A stretch of DNA of 64,000 nucleotides from assembly GCA_031553565.1 (NCBI GenBank), contig JAVBLK010000019.1, positions 1-64,000 of the forward strand. The letters run 5' to 3'. Source of the DNA: JAVBLK01 sp031553565. GTDB lineage: Bacteria > Bacillota > Clostridia > Christensenellales > DUVY01. The translations under genes were made by a program, and so were the position numbers. Under the pieces are notes generated by a model. That model saw only the letters and a program-made list of their open reading frames with translations. It searched no databases and had not been told where the DNA came from. Shown here piece after piece: positions 53,968 through 62,692 of this stretch. Position 1 is the stretch's first letter, and every line of letters starts with the position of its first letter.

Positions 53968-56082
53968 TTACGCCTTTTTTCCTGTCAGCAGGCGGAACCG
54001 CTTTTTGAACCTTTCAATAAAGCTTTCTTTTTTCTTTACGGAAGCATTTTTCAGCTCGTCGTATTTTTGGGTATGCCGTGTTTCCTTTTCAGCCGCGTTA
54101 ATACTTTCCTGTAAAATATCTTTTGGCAGCAGCTGCGGCGCGCCGGAGTTTTCGGCATCGGGCATTGTCGCGGGCGGGGCGGGGGCAAACCTTGCCGCAT
54201 ACAGCTTGCCGTCGATTTCCGTCACTGACTGGGGCCTTACAAACGGCGGCGGGGGCGTATCATATATCGATTCATATATCCCGCGGCTTATGACAGCGGG
54301 CAGGCCGCCGCCCGTAAGCCCGGGCTTTAGCGCGTATTCGGGGGTGCCTTCCGAATTGCCCATCCACACCGTCAGCGTGTGCGCCGAGGTGTAGGAGATG
54401 CAGTATGCGTCGTTATTGGTCCTTCCGCCGTCCGCGCCGGCGGTCCCTGTCTTGGCGGCAACGTCCATTTTCAGAGAGGATAGCTTCTTTGCCGTGCCGG
54501 TTCTGGCCGTACCGCGCAGTATGTCGGTCATGATATATGCGGTATCGCTTCCTACAGCCTGAACAGCATCAGCCTCGTTGCGCCTGTAAATCAGTGCGCC
54601 CGACGGGTTGTATACGGCGCGGACAAACGCAGGCTTTAAAAAGCTGCCGCCGCGCGGGAACGCCGAATACGCGCCGGCAAGCGACAGCGGCGTTACTCCG
54701 TAAGTAAAGCCGCCTAAGGCCAGCGCGAGGGAATCGTCGCCGGCCGCGAATTCGATGCCGAATTTTTCCGCCGCCGCCCTTGCGTATTGTATGCCCTCGT
54801 ATTCCAGCACCTTTACGGCGGCGGTATTAGACGACGTCTCTACGGCATGCCGTATAGTCGTCTGTCCGAGATATTTGCCGTTATAGTTCTCGGGGCGGTA
54901 GCCGTTAAAATCATAAGGCTCGTCCATGATCGCGCTGCCCTCGGACACTGTATTATTGTCCAGGGCCGGGGCGTAAACAAGGACCGGCTTTATTGCCGAG
55001 GCCGGCTGCCGCTTTATAGCCCTTAAGTCGTACCTCGATTTGCCGTAGAATGCGCAGACGCCGCCGGTCTTATTGTCGATAAGTATCCCTAAAGAATCAC
55101 ACAGCTTCCCGTTCTCGTTTGCAGGTACCGGCGCGCCCGCGATCGCATTTTCCAGTATCTTTTGCCGCCCGGTATCCATGTAGGTATGTATCCTGTAATT
55201 TTTGTCGGAGAATTCCTTGATATTTACGCCGGCCAAGTCCGCCGCCTCAAAAAGCGCAGCGGAAAGATAATTGTTCTCAGAAAACAGCGTCAGTTTTCCG
55301 GGCTTGAGCCCGATCGTTTCGGCCAGCGCGGCGTTATATTCGTCCTCCGTGATATATCCGCCCGCTTGCATGACCTTAAGCACAAGATCCCGGCGCGAGA
55401 CCGCCTTTTCCAACGATACGGCAGGCGAGTAAGTGTTGGGCGAGGGGATTATCCCCGCCAGCATTGCCGATTCAGAAAGAGTAAGCTCCTTCGCGCTTTT
55501 CCCGAAATAGTTTTGCGACGCTGCCTCGATGCCGTAATTCCTGCCCCCGAAAAAGATCTTGTTTAAATATATTTCCAATATACTTTCTTTCGAGTATTTT
55601 CTCTCCAGCTGTTTCGCCAGCTTGACTTCCTCAAGCTTCCGTCGCACCGTTTTCTCATTGCTAAGATGGGTGTTCTTTACGACCTGCTGGGAAATAGTGG
55701 AGCCGCCCTCTTTTGCGCTGCCGCTCTTGATATCCTTCCACGCCGCGCCAGCGAGCCGCTTGTAATCCACGCCTTTGTGGTCATAAAACCTCTTATCCTC
55801 GGACGCAATAAAGCATTTTACGGTATGGGACGGTATGTCGGCGTAAGAAATAACGGGCTGTTTATATTCGCCGATAAGCTTGTTTCCGCCGTCGTACATA
55901 AGGGTTGACGAATCGGCGTCAACCATCAGCTTTGCCGGGTCAAGGTTCCCGAATTTTTCAACGTGCAGAACGGGGAAAAGCACAATAATGGCAGCTGCAA
56001 AAATCAGCAGCAGAAATGCCGACGCAGCGACCGCCAGTCTTTTCCACAGCCTGTTTCTCTTGTTTCCGGATTTATTTCCCAC
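53968..56082 (-). CDS. Class A penicillin-binding protein (PBP1A type)
   Basis: Bifunctional peptidoglycan synthase of 704 residues. A basic N-terminus and one membrane anchor (about 15-40) are followed by a glycosyltransferase domain with E95 in FIASEDKRFYDHKGVD and GGSTISQQ (about 127-133). The transpeptidase domain has S362-A-I-K365, S417-S-N419 and K544-T-G546. A lysine-rich tail ends it. The start is a GTG with no evident ribosome site. It is single, facing away from the ogt-like gene's 3' end, and converges with thiI. Confidence 0.94.
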   Translation of the reverse strand: MGNKSGNKRNRLWKRLAVAASAFLLLIFAAAIIVLFPVLHVEKFGNLDPAKLMVDADSSTLMYDGGNKLIGEYKQPVISYADIPSHTVKCFIASEDKRFYDHKGVDYKRLAGAAWKDIKSGSAKEGGSTISQQVVKNTHLSNEKTVRRKLEEVKLAKQLERKYSKESILEIYLNKIFFGGRNYGIEAASQNYFGKSAKELTLSESAMLAGIIPSPNTYSPAVSLEKAVSRRDLVLKVMQAGGYITEDEYNAALAETIGLKPGKLTLFSENNYLSAALFEAADLAGVNIKEFSDKNYRIHTYMDTGRQKILENAIAGAPVPANENGKLCDSLGILIDNKTGGVCAFYGKSRYDLRAIKRQPASAIKPVLVYAPALDNNTVSEGSAIMDEPYDFNGYRPENYNGKYLGQTTIRHAVETSSNTAAVKVLEYEGIQYARAAAEKFGIEFAAGDDSLALALGGFTYGVTPLSLAGAYSAFPRGGSFLKPAFVRAVYNPSGALIYRRNEADAVQAVGSDTAYIMTDILRGTARTGTAKKLSSLKMDVAAKTGTAGADGGRTNNDAYCISYTSAHTLTVWMGNSEGTPEYALKPGLTGGGLPAVISRGIYESIYDTPPPPFVRPQSVTEIDGKLYAARFAPAPPATMPDAENSGAPQLLPKDILQESINAAEKETRHTQKYDELKNASVKKKESFIERFKKRFRLLTGKKA

Positions 56083-56150
56083 AAGGGATAGTATCTGTAT
56101 TACGAAATGAATATATACGAACGGCTATTGAGGTTAAGCCCAAAATATCT

Positions 56151-56465
56151 TTACGGCCGCCATTGGAATTCACTTAGATCTACAGCCAAATCCTTGACTG
56201 TCACGCCCTCGTTTTTTAAAAGCTGCGCTTGGATCTCCGCGCCGCCGAAGGCAAATTCGGGCGCAAGGCCGCCGAAGCGGTTTACGACGCGGTGGCAGGG
56301 GATGACATTTGGCTGCGGGTTGAAATGCAGCGCGTAACCTACCGCGCGCGAGGCCCGTTCGTTGCCGCAAATATGCGCGATCTGTCCGTATGTCGCGACC
56401 TTGCCTTTCGGGATCCGCTTAACAACGTCATATACGACCAGATAAAAGCTGCCGGGCTTGTTCAC
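56151..56465 (-). CDS. MGMT-family protein (DNA-binding domain only)
   Basis: 104 residues comprising only the C-terminal domain of O6-alkylguanine-DNA alkyltransferases. RIPKGKVATYGQIA, the helix RASRAVGYAL with the Arg finger, and P-C57-H-R-V with the alkyl-acceptor cysteine are intact. The size matches alkyltransferase-like (ATL) proteins, but those have Trp or Ala in place of Cys; this one keeps Cys, so it may still accept alkyl groups. Same strand as the PBP gene, 68 bp upstream of it. Confidence 0.85.
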   Translation of the reverse strand: MNKPGSFYLVVYDVVKRIPKGKVATYGQIAHICGNERASRAVGYALHFNPQPNVIPCHRVVNRFGGLAPEFAFGGAEIQAQLLKNEGVTVKDLAVDLSEFQWRP

Positions 56466-56564
56466 ATGCGTATTATACCATATTTTTTATGTTCTATACT
56501 TTTGAAGAAGCTGTTAAACAGCGTTTCCCTAATATTTTTCAGATTACTGCAGGAAAAAAATACC

Positions 56565-56593
56565 TTGACTAACCGTTATATACGATATAGACT
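56565..56593 (+). promoter_or_regulatory. Candidate promoter of the DUF4139 gene
   Basis: TTGACT (56565-56570), 17-bp spacer, TAGACT (56588-56593). An R1 mini repeat lies between it and the gene. Confidence 0.45.
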
Positions 56594-56601
56594 ATACATA
56601 G

Positions 56602-56642
56602 GTAAACGATGAATAAACGAGGATGATTTATTCAGCGTTTAC
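56602..56642. mobile_element. R1 mini copy (41 bp) in a 5' leader
   Basis: Begins GTAAACGATGAATAAACGAGG and ends TTTATTCAGCGTTTAC, a complete hairpin in the leader of the DUF4139 gene. Outer bases G and C also pair, giving GGTAAAC/GTTTACC. Confidence 0.75.
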
Positions 56643-56674
56643 CTGGTTATCAAAATAAAAGGAGAGCGTAAACT

Positions 56675-58201
56675 ATGGATGTAAAAAGTAAAATTACAAA
56701 CGTGACCGTTTATTTAAGCGGCGCCGAAATCACAAGGACGTGCGGCGCGAAATTAAAAAAAGGGAAAACAGAGGTGCGCTTTCCGCTGCTCCCGTCGCAG
56801 CTTGATACCGGCAGCGTAAGATTGGAATGCGCGGGCGCGGCAACCCTGCTTTCGGTAAAGTGCGAACGCGAAATCGTGACTCTTGACGAGGATAAAACGG
56901 CCGCCGCCGAGTGCATCAGCGCGTTGCAGGAAAAGATAGCGGATGAGAAAACCGCGCTTGCCGCGCTTACCGCCGAGGAGGATTTCCTCTTGTCCAACCG
57001 GGATATCAAGGGCGACCAGACGCTGAAACTTGCCGAGCTGAAGGAGTTTTATGCATATTACCGTCAGGAGTCGTCAAGGCTGAAAACTGCCGTTTCGGAA
57101 AAGGGACGCGCCGTCGAAAAGCTGGAATTGCAGCTTGCCGCGCTGAAAGCCAAGTACGCAGAGATCGGTAAAAAGACGCGCGAATATAAGGCCGTTATCG
57201 CAGAGATCGCGGCAAACGCCGATACCGAGGTAAGCTTTAAGCTCAATTATTATACCGCGGGCTGCGGCTGGAGCGCCTACTATGATATAAGGGCGGCCGA
57301 GGGCGGCGGCGTGCAGTTTGACCTGAAAGCCGAAATAACCCAGCGGACCAGCGACGGATGGGAAAATGTCGGCCTTATCCTGAGCCGCGCAAACCCCGCC
57401 GTTTCCGGCGCGGCGCCGGTGTTTTATCCCTGGCACCTGAGCTATTCCGACGGCGAACCAAAGCCGCGCGCAATGCTTAACCGTAAGGCGATGATGATGT
57501 ACGCCGCAGCGAAAACCGAGTCGGATGCGGAAGCGCTGGATGAGGCTGCCGCGTTTCAGCGTGAATCGGCAGAAACGGCCGCAAATTATGTCGCCGAGGA
57601 TAACAAACGCCTCAACACCGAATACGTTTTAAGCATCCCTTACAGCGTGGCGGCGTTCGGCACGCAGACCGCCGAGATAAAGTCCGACAAAGTATCCGCC
57701 GAATATAGGTCATATTGTCTCAGCCGCGAAAATAAAAACGTTTTCCTGATGGCTTATGTGAAGGATTGGGAGAAGCTGAACCTGATGGACGCGCCCGCCA
57801 ACGTTTTCTACGACGGGCGCTTTATCGGAAAGACTTACATCAATACGTCGGGAACGGAAGAGGCGATCGCAATCTCCCTCGGCGCGGACAGCGGTATCAC
57901 CGTAAAGCGCGAGGAGGTAAAAAACACGTTGTCGAAAGTAATAGGAAACCGGCTTACCAGGGAATATAAGTTTACGGTGAAAAACTGCCGTCAAAAGCCC
58001 GCTTCCCTTACGCTTACCGAGCCCCTGCCCATATCCGACAACAAAGCGATCACGATAACCGCGGAAACCCTCTCGGGCGCAAAAACCGAGGAAGGCACCG
58101 GAAAGCTTTTATGGGAGCTGGAGCTTAAGCCGAACGAAACAAAGGAAATAGTGCTGCGTTATACCGTTGCATATCCCAAAAACTGGCGCGTATACCTGTA
58201 A
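56675..58201 (+). CDS. DUF4139/MuiA-family protein
   Basis: 508 residues. N-terminal DUF4140-type region (TNVTVYLSGAEITRTCGAKLKKG, about 6-100), a coiled coil (about 85-185), then the DUF4139 beta-rich domain (FKLNYYTAGCGWSAYYDIRA, QRTSDGWENVGLILSRANP, and near the end WELELKPNETKEIVLRYTV). The family includes mucoidy inhibitor MuiA homologues; biochemical function is unknown. No signal peptide is visible. Good ribosome site (AAGGAGAG). Single gene with the R2 repeat downstream. Confidence 0.88.
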   Translation: MDVKSKITNVTVYLSGAEITRTCGAKLKKGKTEVRFPLLPSQLDTGSVRLECAGAATLLSVKCEREIVTLDEDKTAAAECISALQEKIADEKTALAALTAEEDFLLSNRDIKGDQTLKLAELKEFYAYYRQESSRLKTAVSEKGRAVEKLELQLAALKAKYAEIGKKTREYKAVIAEIAANADTEVSFKLNYYTAGCGWSAYYDIRAAEGGGVQFDLKAEITQRTSDGWENVGLILSRANPAVSGAAPVFYPWHLSYSDGEPKPRAMLNRKAMMMYAAAKTESDAEALDEAAAFQRESAETAANYVAEDNKRLNTEYVLSIPYSVAAFGTQTAEIKSDKVSAEYRSYCLSRENKNVFLMAYVKDWEKLNLMDAPANVFYDGRFIGKTYINTSGTEEAIAISLGADSGITVKREEVKNTLSKVIGNRLTREYKFTVKNCRQKPASLTLTEPLPISDNKAITITAETLSGAKTEEGTGKLLWELELKPNETKEIVLRYTVAYPKNWRVYL

Positions 58202-58272
58202 CGCTTATCTGCCGCCGCAAAGGGCATTTCGCTTTCGGCAAAGTGTCGCCGGCATGTTATATGAAGCGCAAT

Positions 58273-58376
58273 AAACCGGTATTATACCCCAGGGCAAGCC
58301 CTGGACCCGAATATTCAAAAACAAAGTTTTTGAATATCCTTTCCGCAGCAGAGCTGCGGGGTATTTAACCGATTTA
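58273..58376. repeat. R2 cloverleaf-like repeat, copy 3
   Basis: Best preserved copy. Outer stem AAACCGGTATTATACCCC with GGGGTATTTAACCGATTT encloses three hairpins: CCAGGGC-AA-GCCCTGG, GAATATTC...GAATAT and CCGCAGC-AGA-GCTGCGG. The conserved tail (TAGATCTCCTCGCA ... TCGTCGCCCCGCGTAATAA) continues to about 58430. Confidence 0.8.
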
Positions 58377-58490
58377 CTTAGATCTCCTCGCATCCGATGT
58401 AGGGCAAGTTGCTCGTCGCCCCGCGTAATAAACAGCGGCAGTGACAGCGGCGGCAATCGGCCCTCAAAATAGAGGAACGGCAGAATACGT

Positions 58491-59114
58491 ATGAAAAAAC
58501 CTGATACAACAAAAGTTATCGCGGTGACCGGCGGGATTGGCAGCGGCAAGTCGCTGCTGGCGCGGTATGCAGAAAAGCACGGAGCCTGTATAATAGACAC
58601 GGATATTTTATCACGGGAGCTTCAGGCAGACGGCACGGTTGCCGCGCAGCGGATAAGGGCGGCTTTCGGCGATAAAGTGTACGCCGGGGGACAGCTTGAC
58701 CGTAAGCTTTTGGGCGAAATCGTCTTTTCGGACAAGGAAAAGCTTAATACTCTCAACAGCATAATGCACCCGTTGATCATAGACGAGCTGAAAACCCGGA
58801 TAGGCGCGGCAAAGCGGCGCGGGGAAAAGACGGTAATCGCGCTGATACCGCTGCTGTTTGAATCCGGGCATAACGCCGCGGGCTTTTGCGATGAAATATG
58901 GATCGTCGACGCGCCGGAAAGTGATTGTATCCGGCGCATTATGCAGCGGGATAATTGCACCGTGGAGTACGCAAAACTGCGCATAGCGGCGCAGATGTCA
59001 TTTTTAGAAAGGGCCGCCGCGGCTAAAAAAACAAAAACTCCGGCAAAGGTTGTAAAAAACGATGCCGGAGTCGATAAGCTGTACCTGCAAATAGACGCGC
59101 TGCTTCAGCAATAA
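58491..59114 (+). CDS. coaE: Dephospho-CoA kinase CoaE
   Basis: Final step of coenzyme A synthesis. The 207-residue P-loop kinase has G14-GIGSGKS21, the D-T-D motif (IIDTDILSRELQ), LLGEIVFSDKEKL and the LID region IRRIMQRDN. Its 3' end overlaps the 3' end of ndk on the other strand by 10 bp. Confidence 0.93.
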   Translation: MKKPDTTKVIAVTGGIGSGKSLLARYAEKHGACIIDTDILSRELQADGTVAAQRIRAAFGDKVYAGGQLDRKLLGEIVFSDKEKLNTLNSIMHPLIIDELKTRIGAAKRRGEKTVIALIPLLFESGHNAAGFCDEIWIVDAPESDCIRRIMQRDNCTVEYAKLRIAAQMSFLERAAAAKKTKTPAKVVKNDAGVDKLYLQIDALLQQ

Positions 59115-59575
59115 AATTTAATATCCTTCTCTTCAAACCAGATTTTTATTTCGGTTTGATACGATGCGGCGGAGTCGCTGGCATGTATCAGGTTTTCTAA
59201 AAAGCGTTTTTCCTGGCGCGCTTTATCCATAGAGTCCTTTCCTAATTTTCCGCGCACTGTATGCTTTTCTGCCTTTGACGGGTCGGTCGCGCCGATAAAT
59301 TTCCTTACGTCCGCGACGATATCCGCGCTTTCGGAGGACAGTATCATGGGGATAACATATTTGCCGTCAAAGGCGGCGACGGCTTCGTTTTTAAAGGATT
59401 CGCCGTACTTGACAACGTTTTCGCTGTAATGCCGGCAGATCTTTTCGGCAGTCGCGGTCTGCAGCCCCAGCATTTCTATTTTGAACCCGCCCTCGGTCAG
59501 CATACGCGTTATTTCCGGAACCAGATTATTTCTGATTGCGTCAGGCTTCAGCATTACGTAAGTATAGTATTTCAT
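59105..59575 (-). CDS. ndk: Nucleoside diphosphate kinase
   Basis: Transfers phosphate between NTPs and NDPs. 156 residues with MLKPDAI at the N-terminus and the active-site H131 in NLIHASDSAASYQTEI. A few residues longer than the E. coli enzyme before the His motif, as in other Clostridia. ATG 59575 is preferred to TTG 59581 because AGAAGG lies about nine bases upstream. Confidence 0.92.
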   Translation of the reverse strand: MKYYTYVMLKPDAIRNNLVPEITRMLTEGGFKIEMLGLQTATAEKICRHYSENVVKYGESFKNEAVAAFDGKYVIPMILSSESADIVADVRKFIGATDPSKAEKHTVRGKLGKDSMDKARQEKRFLENLIHASDSAASYQTEIKIWFEEKDIKFYC

Positions 59576-59616
59576 AATCAATTACCTTCTATAATATTTT
59601 GTGGTTTGCTGTCAAA

Positions 59617-59675
59617 AAAATATCCGCCTTTACGTTCCCGTTAAGGGACATACACAGAAACGTAAAAGCGGATAT
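59617..59675 (-). terminator. Terminator of the acyl-CoA synthetase gene
   Basis: On the minus strand ATATCCGC-TTTTACGTT pairs with AACGTAAAG-GCGGATAT (one mismatch) and seven T residues follow. Located just after the stop codon at 59688. Confidence 0.85.
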
Positions 59676-59687
59676 GATATAATACTA

Positions 59688-61817
59688 TTATTTTAACGCT
59701 ATACGCGCGTCTACCGCGAAAAGGTTGCCCTGCTTATCCGCCATGATCGGGTTCAGGTCCAATTCGGATATTTCGGCGAAATCAGAGATCAGGCAATCTA
59801 TCTTATAGAAAATCTCACGCAGCTTTGTTTTATCGATAGCCGCGTTGTCGCGTACCTTGTCAAGGAGCTTGTTGATGCGTTTCCCGCTGAGGAGTTTCTC
59901 GCTGCCGTTTGTATCAAGCGGAAGCGCAATGAATTTCACTTCGTTGATAGCCTCGATAAAAATTCCGCCCAGGCCGAACATCAGCATATGGACGTCCTCG
60001 TGGGATGTGACGCCGGCGACAAATTCACGTGCGCCCTTTACCTGACGCATAAGGACGATCCCTTCCAGATTCTTTTTCTCGCCTAATTTCTCGATCCTTT
60101 CTATCATCGCGCGATATTCAGAATGGAGCTGTTCCTTATTCATAATATTCAGGGCGACGCCGCCGACATCGGTTTTATGGCTTAAGCTGAAGCTGCTTAT
60201 TTTCAGCACGGCGGGGTAGCCGGTAGTCGCAATATACTTGTCCAGATCGGCCTCGGTCTTGATCAGCGCGTATTCAGGGACGGGAAGGCCGTAGCACTTG
60301 AATATTTCCAGGCTTTCAAACGTTGTCAGCGTGTTATTGCATTTGGCGTCCTTGATAAAACGCGCCTTGGCGTCCTTGATAATTGCCTTTGCGGCGCTGT
60401 TTTTGACGGAAATGACGGGCGGCTTGATCTTCAGGTTGTTCAAATATGTCGCCCTCTCATACAAACGCTTGAGCCCCCATACGGCTTCCTCGAAATAGCT
60501 GAAATATGCGACGTCGTTTTTTGCGACCTCTTTCTTGACTCTCTCGCCGAAGTCTTCCTTGGTCATGAAAACGCCGATTATCGGCTTATCAGGATATTTT
60601 ACCTTCAGCTCGTTAAGCTTCTTTAAAATCTCGGTATCGTTCTTTTCGCCCAACAGGTAGATATACAGCGCCATCACCATGTCGATATTTTCGTCTTTTA
60701 AAACGGTTTCCAGCGCGGGCCCGTACTGCGTGGCGATATCTGCGGACGCAACCGTATCGACAGGGTTATTGCAGGATGCCTGTCTGGGCAGGCTGGCTTT
60801 TAAGGCTGCAACGGATGAATCGCTGAGTTTTCCAAGTTCCAGCCCTTCCTCGATCAGCATGTCCGTTGACAAGACGCCCAGTCCGCCCGTGTTAGAAACT
60901 ATACCGACTCTTTTTCCTTTCGGGAGCGGGCACTTTTCAAACACAAGCGCGGTATTGAATATCGTGCGCAAGCCTTCCTCGCGGATCGCGCCGCAGGAAT
61001 CGAACAGCGCCTGGCAAACAACGTCGGAGCTGGCAAGCGAGCCCGTATGTGACGCGGCAGCCTTTGCGCCCGCGTCGCTCTTGCCGGATTTGATAACGAT
61101 CAGGGGCTTCTTTGCGGTCAGGCCTTTTGCAGCCTTTAAGAACCTTGAGGGGTTCTTCATGCTTTCAAGATACAAAAGCGCCTGTTCGACTTCGTCCGAA
61201 TCCTTCCAGTATTCCAGGAAATCATTCGCGGAGATATCCGCCTGGTTGCCCAGGGAGACAAGATGCCTTATGCCGACGTTAAGGGTGGGGATAACGTTCA
61301 GGATGCCGCTGCACAGCGCGCCCGACTGCGATGCGAAGCCAATGACGCCCGGAACCGGCGGCACGGGCGCAAACGCCGCGTTCAGCCTGATTTTAGGGTT
61401 GGTGTTCAGCTCGCCCAGACAATTCGGCCCTACAAAGGTTATGCCGTATTTTTTGGCGATATCGTAAACCTGTTTTTCAAGGGCCGCGCCCTCTGCGCCT
61501 AACTCTTTGAAGCCCGCGGAAATAATGACTGCGCCTTTAATTTTTTTCTTGCCGCATTCCTCCATCATCGCGGGGACGATGGCGGCGTTGACGACAATGA
61601 CCGCAAGGTCTATCGCGCCTTCGACTGCCTCGACGCTTTTATAGCATTTTACGCCGTGGACTTCGGTTTCCTTTAAATTGATTGGATAAATCTTGCCGGT
61701 AAAGCCGTCACGCACAAGATTTTTCATAATCTCGCTGCCGATATTTCCTTCCTTATTGGAAGCTCCGATCACCGCAACCGAAGACGGGTTAAGAATTATG
61801 TTCAGGTCGTTTTGCAT
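59688..61817 (-). CDS. Acetyl/acyl-CoA synthetase (ADP-forming), fused alpha-beta
   Basis: 709 residues. The N-terminal alpha part holds a CoA-binding domain (VAVIGASNKEGNIGSEIM), the succinyl-CoA-synthetase-like domains and the phospho-histidine H257 in AASHTGSLA. The C-terminal beta part is an ATP-grasp domain (YPAVLKISSFSLSHKTDVGGVALN, then ELDLNPIM near the end). The enzyme makes ATP while turning acetyl-CoA or other acyl-CoAs into acids, a common energy step in amino-acid or sugar fermenters. GGAGG lies just before the ATG. Monocistronic. Confidence 0.93.
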   Translation of the reverse strand: MQNDLNIILNPSSVAVIGASNKEGNIGSEIMKNLVRDGFTGKIYPINLKETEVHGVKCYKSVEAVEGAIDLAVIVVNAAIVPAMMEECGKKKIKGAVIISAGFKELGAEGAALEKQVYDIAKKYGITFVGPNCLGELNTNPKIRLNAAFAPVPPVPGVIGFASQSGALCSGILNVIPTLNVGIRHLVSLGNQADISANDFLEYWKDSDEVEQALLYLESMKNPSRFLKAAKGLTAKKPLIVIKSGKSDAGAKAAASHTGSLASSDVVCQALFDSCGAIREEGLRTIFNTALVFEKCPLPKGKRVGIVSNTGGLGVLSTDMLIEEGLELGKLSDSSVAALKASLPRQASCNNPVDTVASADIATQYGPALETVLKDENIDMVMALYIYLLGEKNDTEILKKLNELKVKYPDKPIIGVFMTKEDFGERVKKEVAKNDVAYFSYFEEAVWGLKRLYERATYLNNLKIKPPVISVKNSAAKAIIKDAKARFIKDAKCNNTLTTFESLEIFKCYGLPVPEYALIKTEADLDKYIATTGYPAVLKISSFSLSHKTDVGGVALNIMNKEQLHSEYRAMIERIEKLGEKKNLEGIVLMRQVKGAREFVAGVTSHEDVHMLMFGLGGIFIEAINEVKFIALPLDTNGSEKLLSGKRINKLLDKVRDNAAIDKTKLREIFYKIDCLISDFAEISELDLNPIMADKQGNLFAVDARIALK

Positions 61818-62185
61818 ATATTCCTCCTAAGAATAATCCGCTATTTTTTTTAAGCTTAATGTTAGCACAAATAACATATAGAGTCAATGCTTTTCGGGCT
61901 GTTGAGCATTACCGCGGCGGAAACCTCAAACCGGTTCTAAAGCTGACCCGCGCAGCATTCTCCCGCAAAGGCTTCCTAAAACTTTACCGATATGTTATAA
62001 TCATAAAAAACTTTGGCCGGCTTCCGGATTATTGCCGTAGACCCGCAATGAAATGCCGGTTATCGCAAATTATTGCATGTCCTTGTATCCGGCTTTTTAT
62101 TTGACAAGGCCGGAGGTTTCATATATAATATAGCGGTTAAAGCTTAAAACAGAGAAAGCTATTAAAGAAAAGAGGTTAAATAATC
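61818..62185. promoter_or_regulatory. Intergenic region with the rpmF promoter
   Basis: The 368-bp gap has no gene. TTGACA (62101-62106), 17-bp spacer and TATAAT (62124-62129) form a consensus promoter about 55 bp before rpmF. A second TATAAT at 61996-62001 has no good -35 box. The DUF177 (YceD) gene that often precedes rpmF is absent. Confidence 0.8.
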
Positions 62186-62380
62186 ATGGCAGTCCCGAAG
62201 AGAAAGATATCAAAACAACGCGGCAACAAACGCTTTGCCAACTGGAAGATTGGCGCACCGACTATTTCCGAATGCCCGCAGTGCCACGAGATGAAGCAGA
62301 GCCATTGCGCGTGCAAGAAATGCGGCTATTACGACGGCGCGCCGGTGATGGACATCAAGGAAAAGAAAGCGAAGGAATAA
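62186..62380 (+). CDS. rpmF: 50S ribosomal protein L32
   Basis: 64-residue large-subunit protein. MAVPKRKISKQRGNKRFANWK is the usual N-terminus, shown here in part. Four cysteines in CPQCHEMKQSHCACKKCGYY make it the zinc-binding form. AAGAGGT precedes the ATG. It has its own promoter and terminator, with plsX following, a widespread neighbour. Confidence 0.97.
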   Translation: MAVPKRKISKQRGNKRFANWKIGAPTISECPQCHEMKQSHCACKKCGYYDGAPVMDIKEKKAKE

Positions 62381-62403
62381 CGCGCAAATTCATGCAACCC
62401 CAT

Positions 62404-62436
62404 AAACCGCACTTTAGTTTTAAGTGCGGTTTGTTT
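62404..62436 (+). terminator. Terminator after rpmF
   Basis: AAACCGCACTT - TAGTTTT - AAGTGCGGTTT, then GTTTT. Located 23 bp after the stop codon. Confidence 0.85.
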
Positions 62437-62544
62437 TACGGACATTTTTCTTTCAGCGGCTGCATAATGCCGTAAAAAGGAATCGTCCGGCAAGGTGAAC
62501 GGGGACACCGGAAAAGACAAGCGCATGCCGCGGTCAAACGCACG

Positions 62545-62582
62545 GATTATTTGCATTTATATAATATTGCGATTATTTGCAT
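62545..62582. promoter_or_regulatory. Direct repeat around a -10-like box before plsX
   Basis: GATTATTTGCAT occurs twice (62545-62556 and 62571-62582), 26 bp apart, with TATAAT (62560-62565) between. This could be a regulator-binding site for plsX; it does not look like the inverted FapR box. The rest of the 312-bp gap holds only the rpmF terminator. Confidence 0.35.
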
Positions 62583-62692
62583 ACTGAAAACTTTTTGCCT
62601 TTTCAGGCGTGTTTTTATTTGCGGGGGACGTGTACAGCTAGGGTTGATTTTGTGAAACAAATGCAATCTTTTACTTGAAAGGAATATAATCG

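Noticed and set aside
61859..62104. 81-codon plus-strand frame upstream of rpmF
   Set aside because: No ribosome site, no recognisable domain, and it runs into the rpmF promoter; it does not resemble the DUF177 protein expected there.
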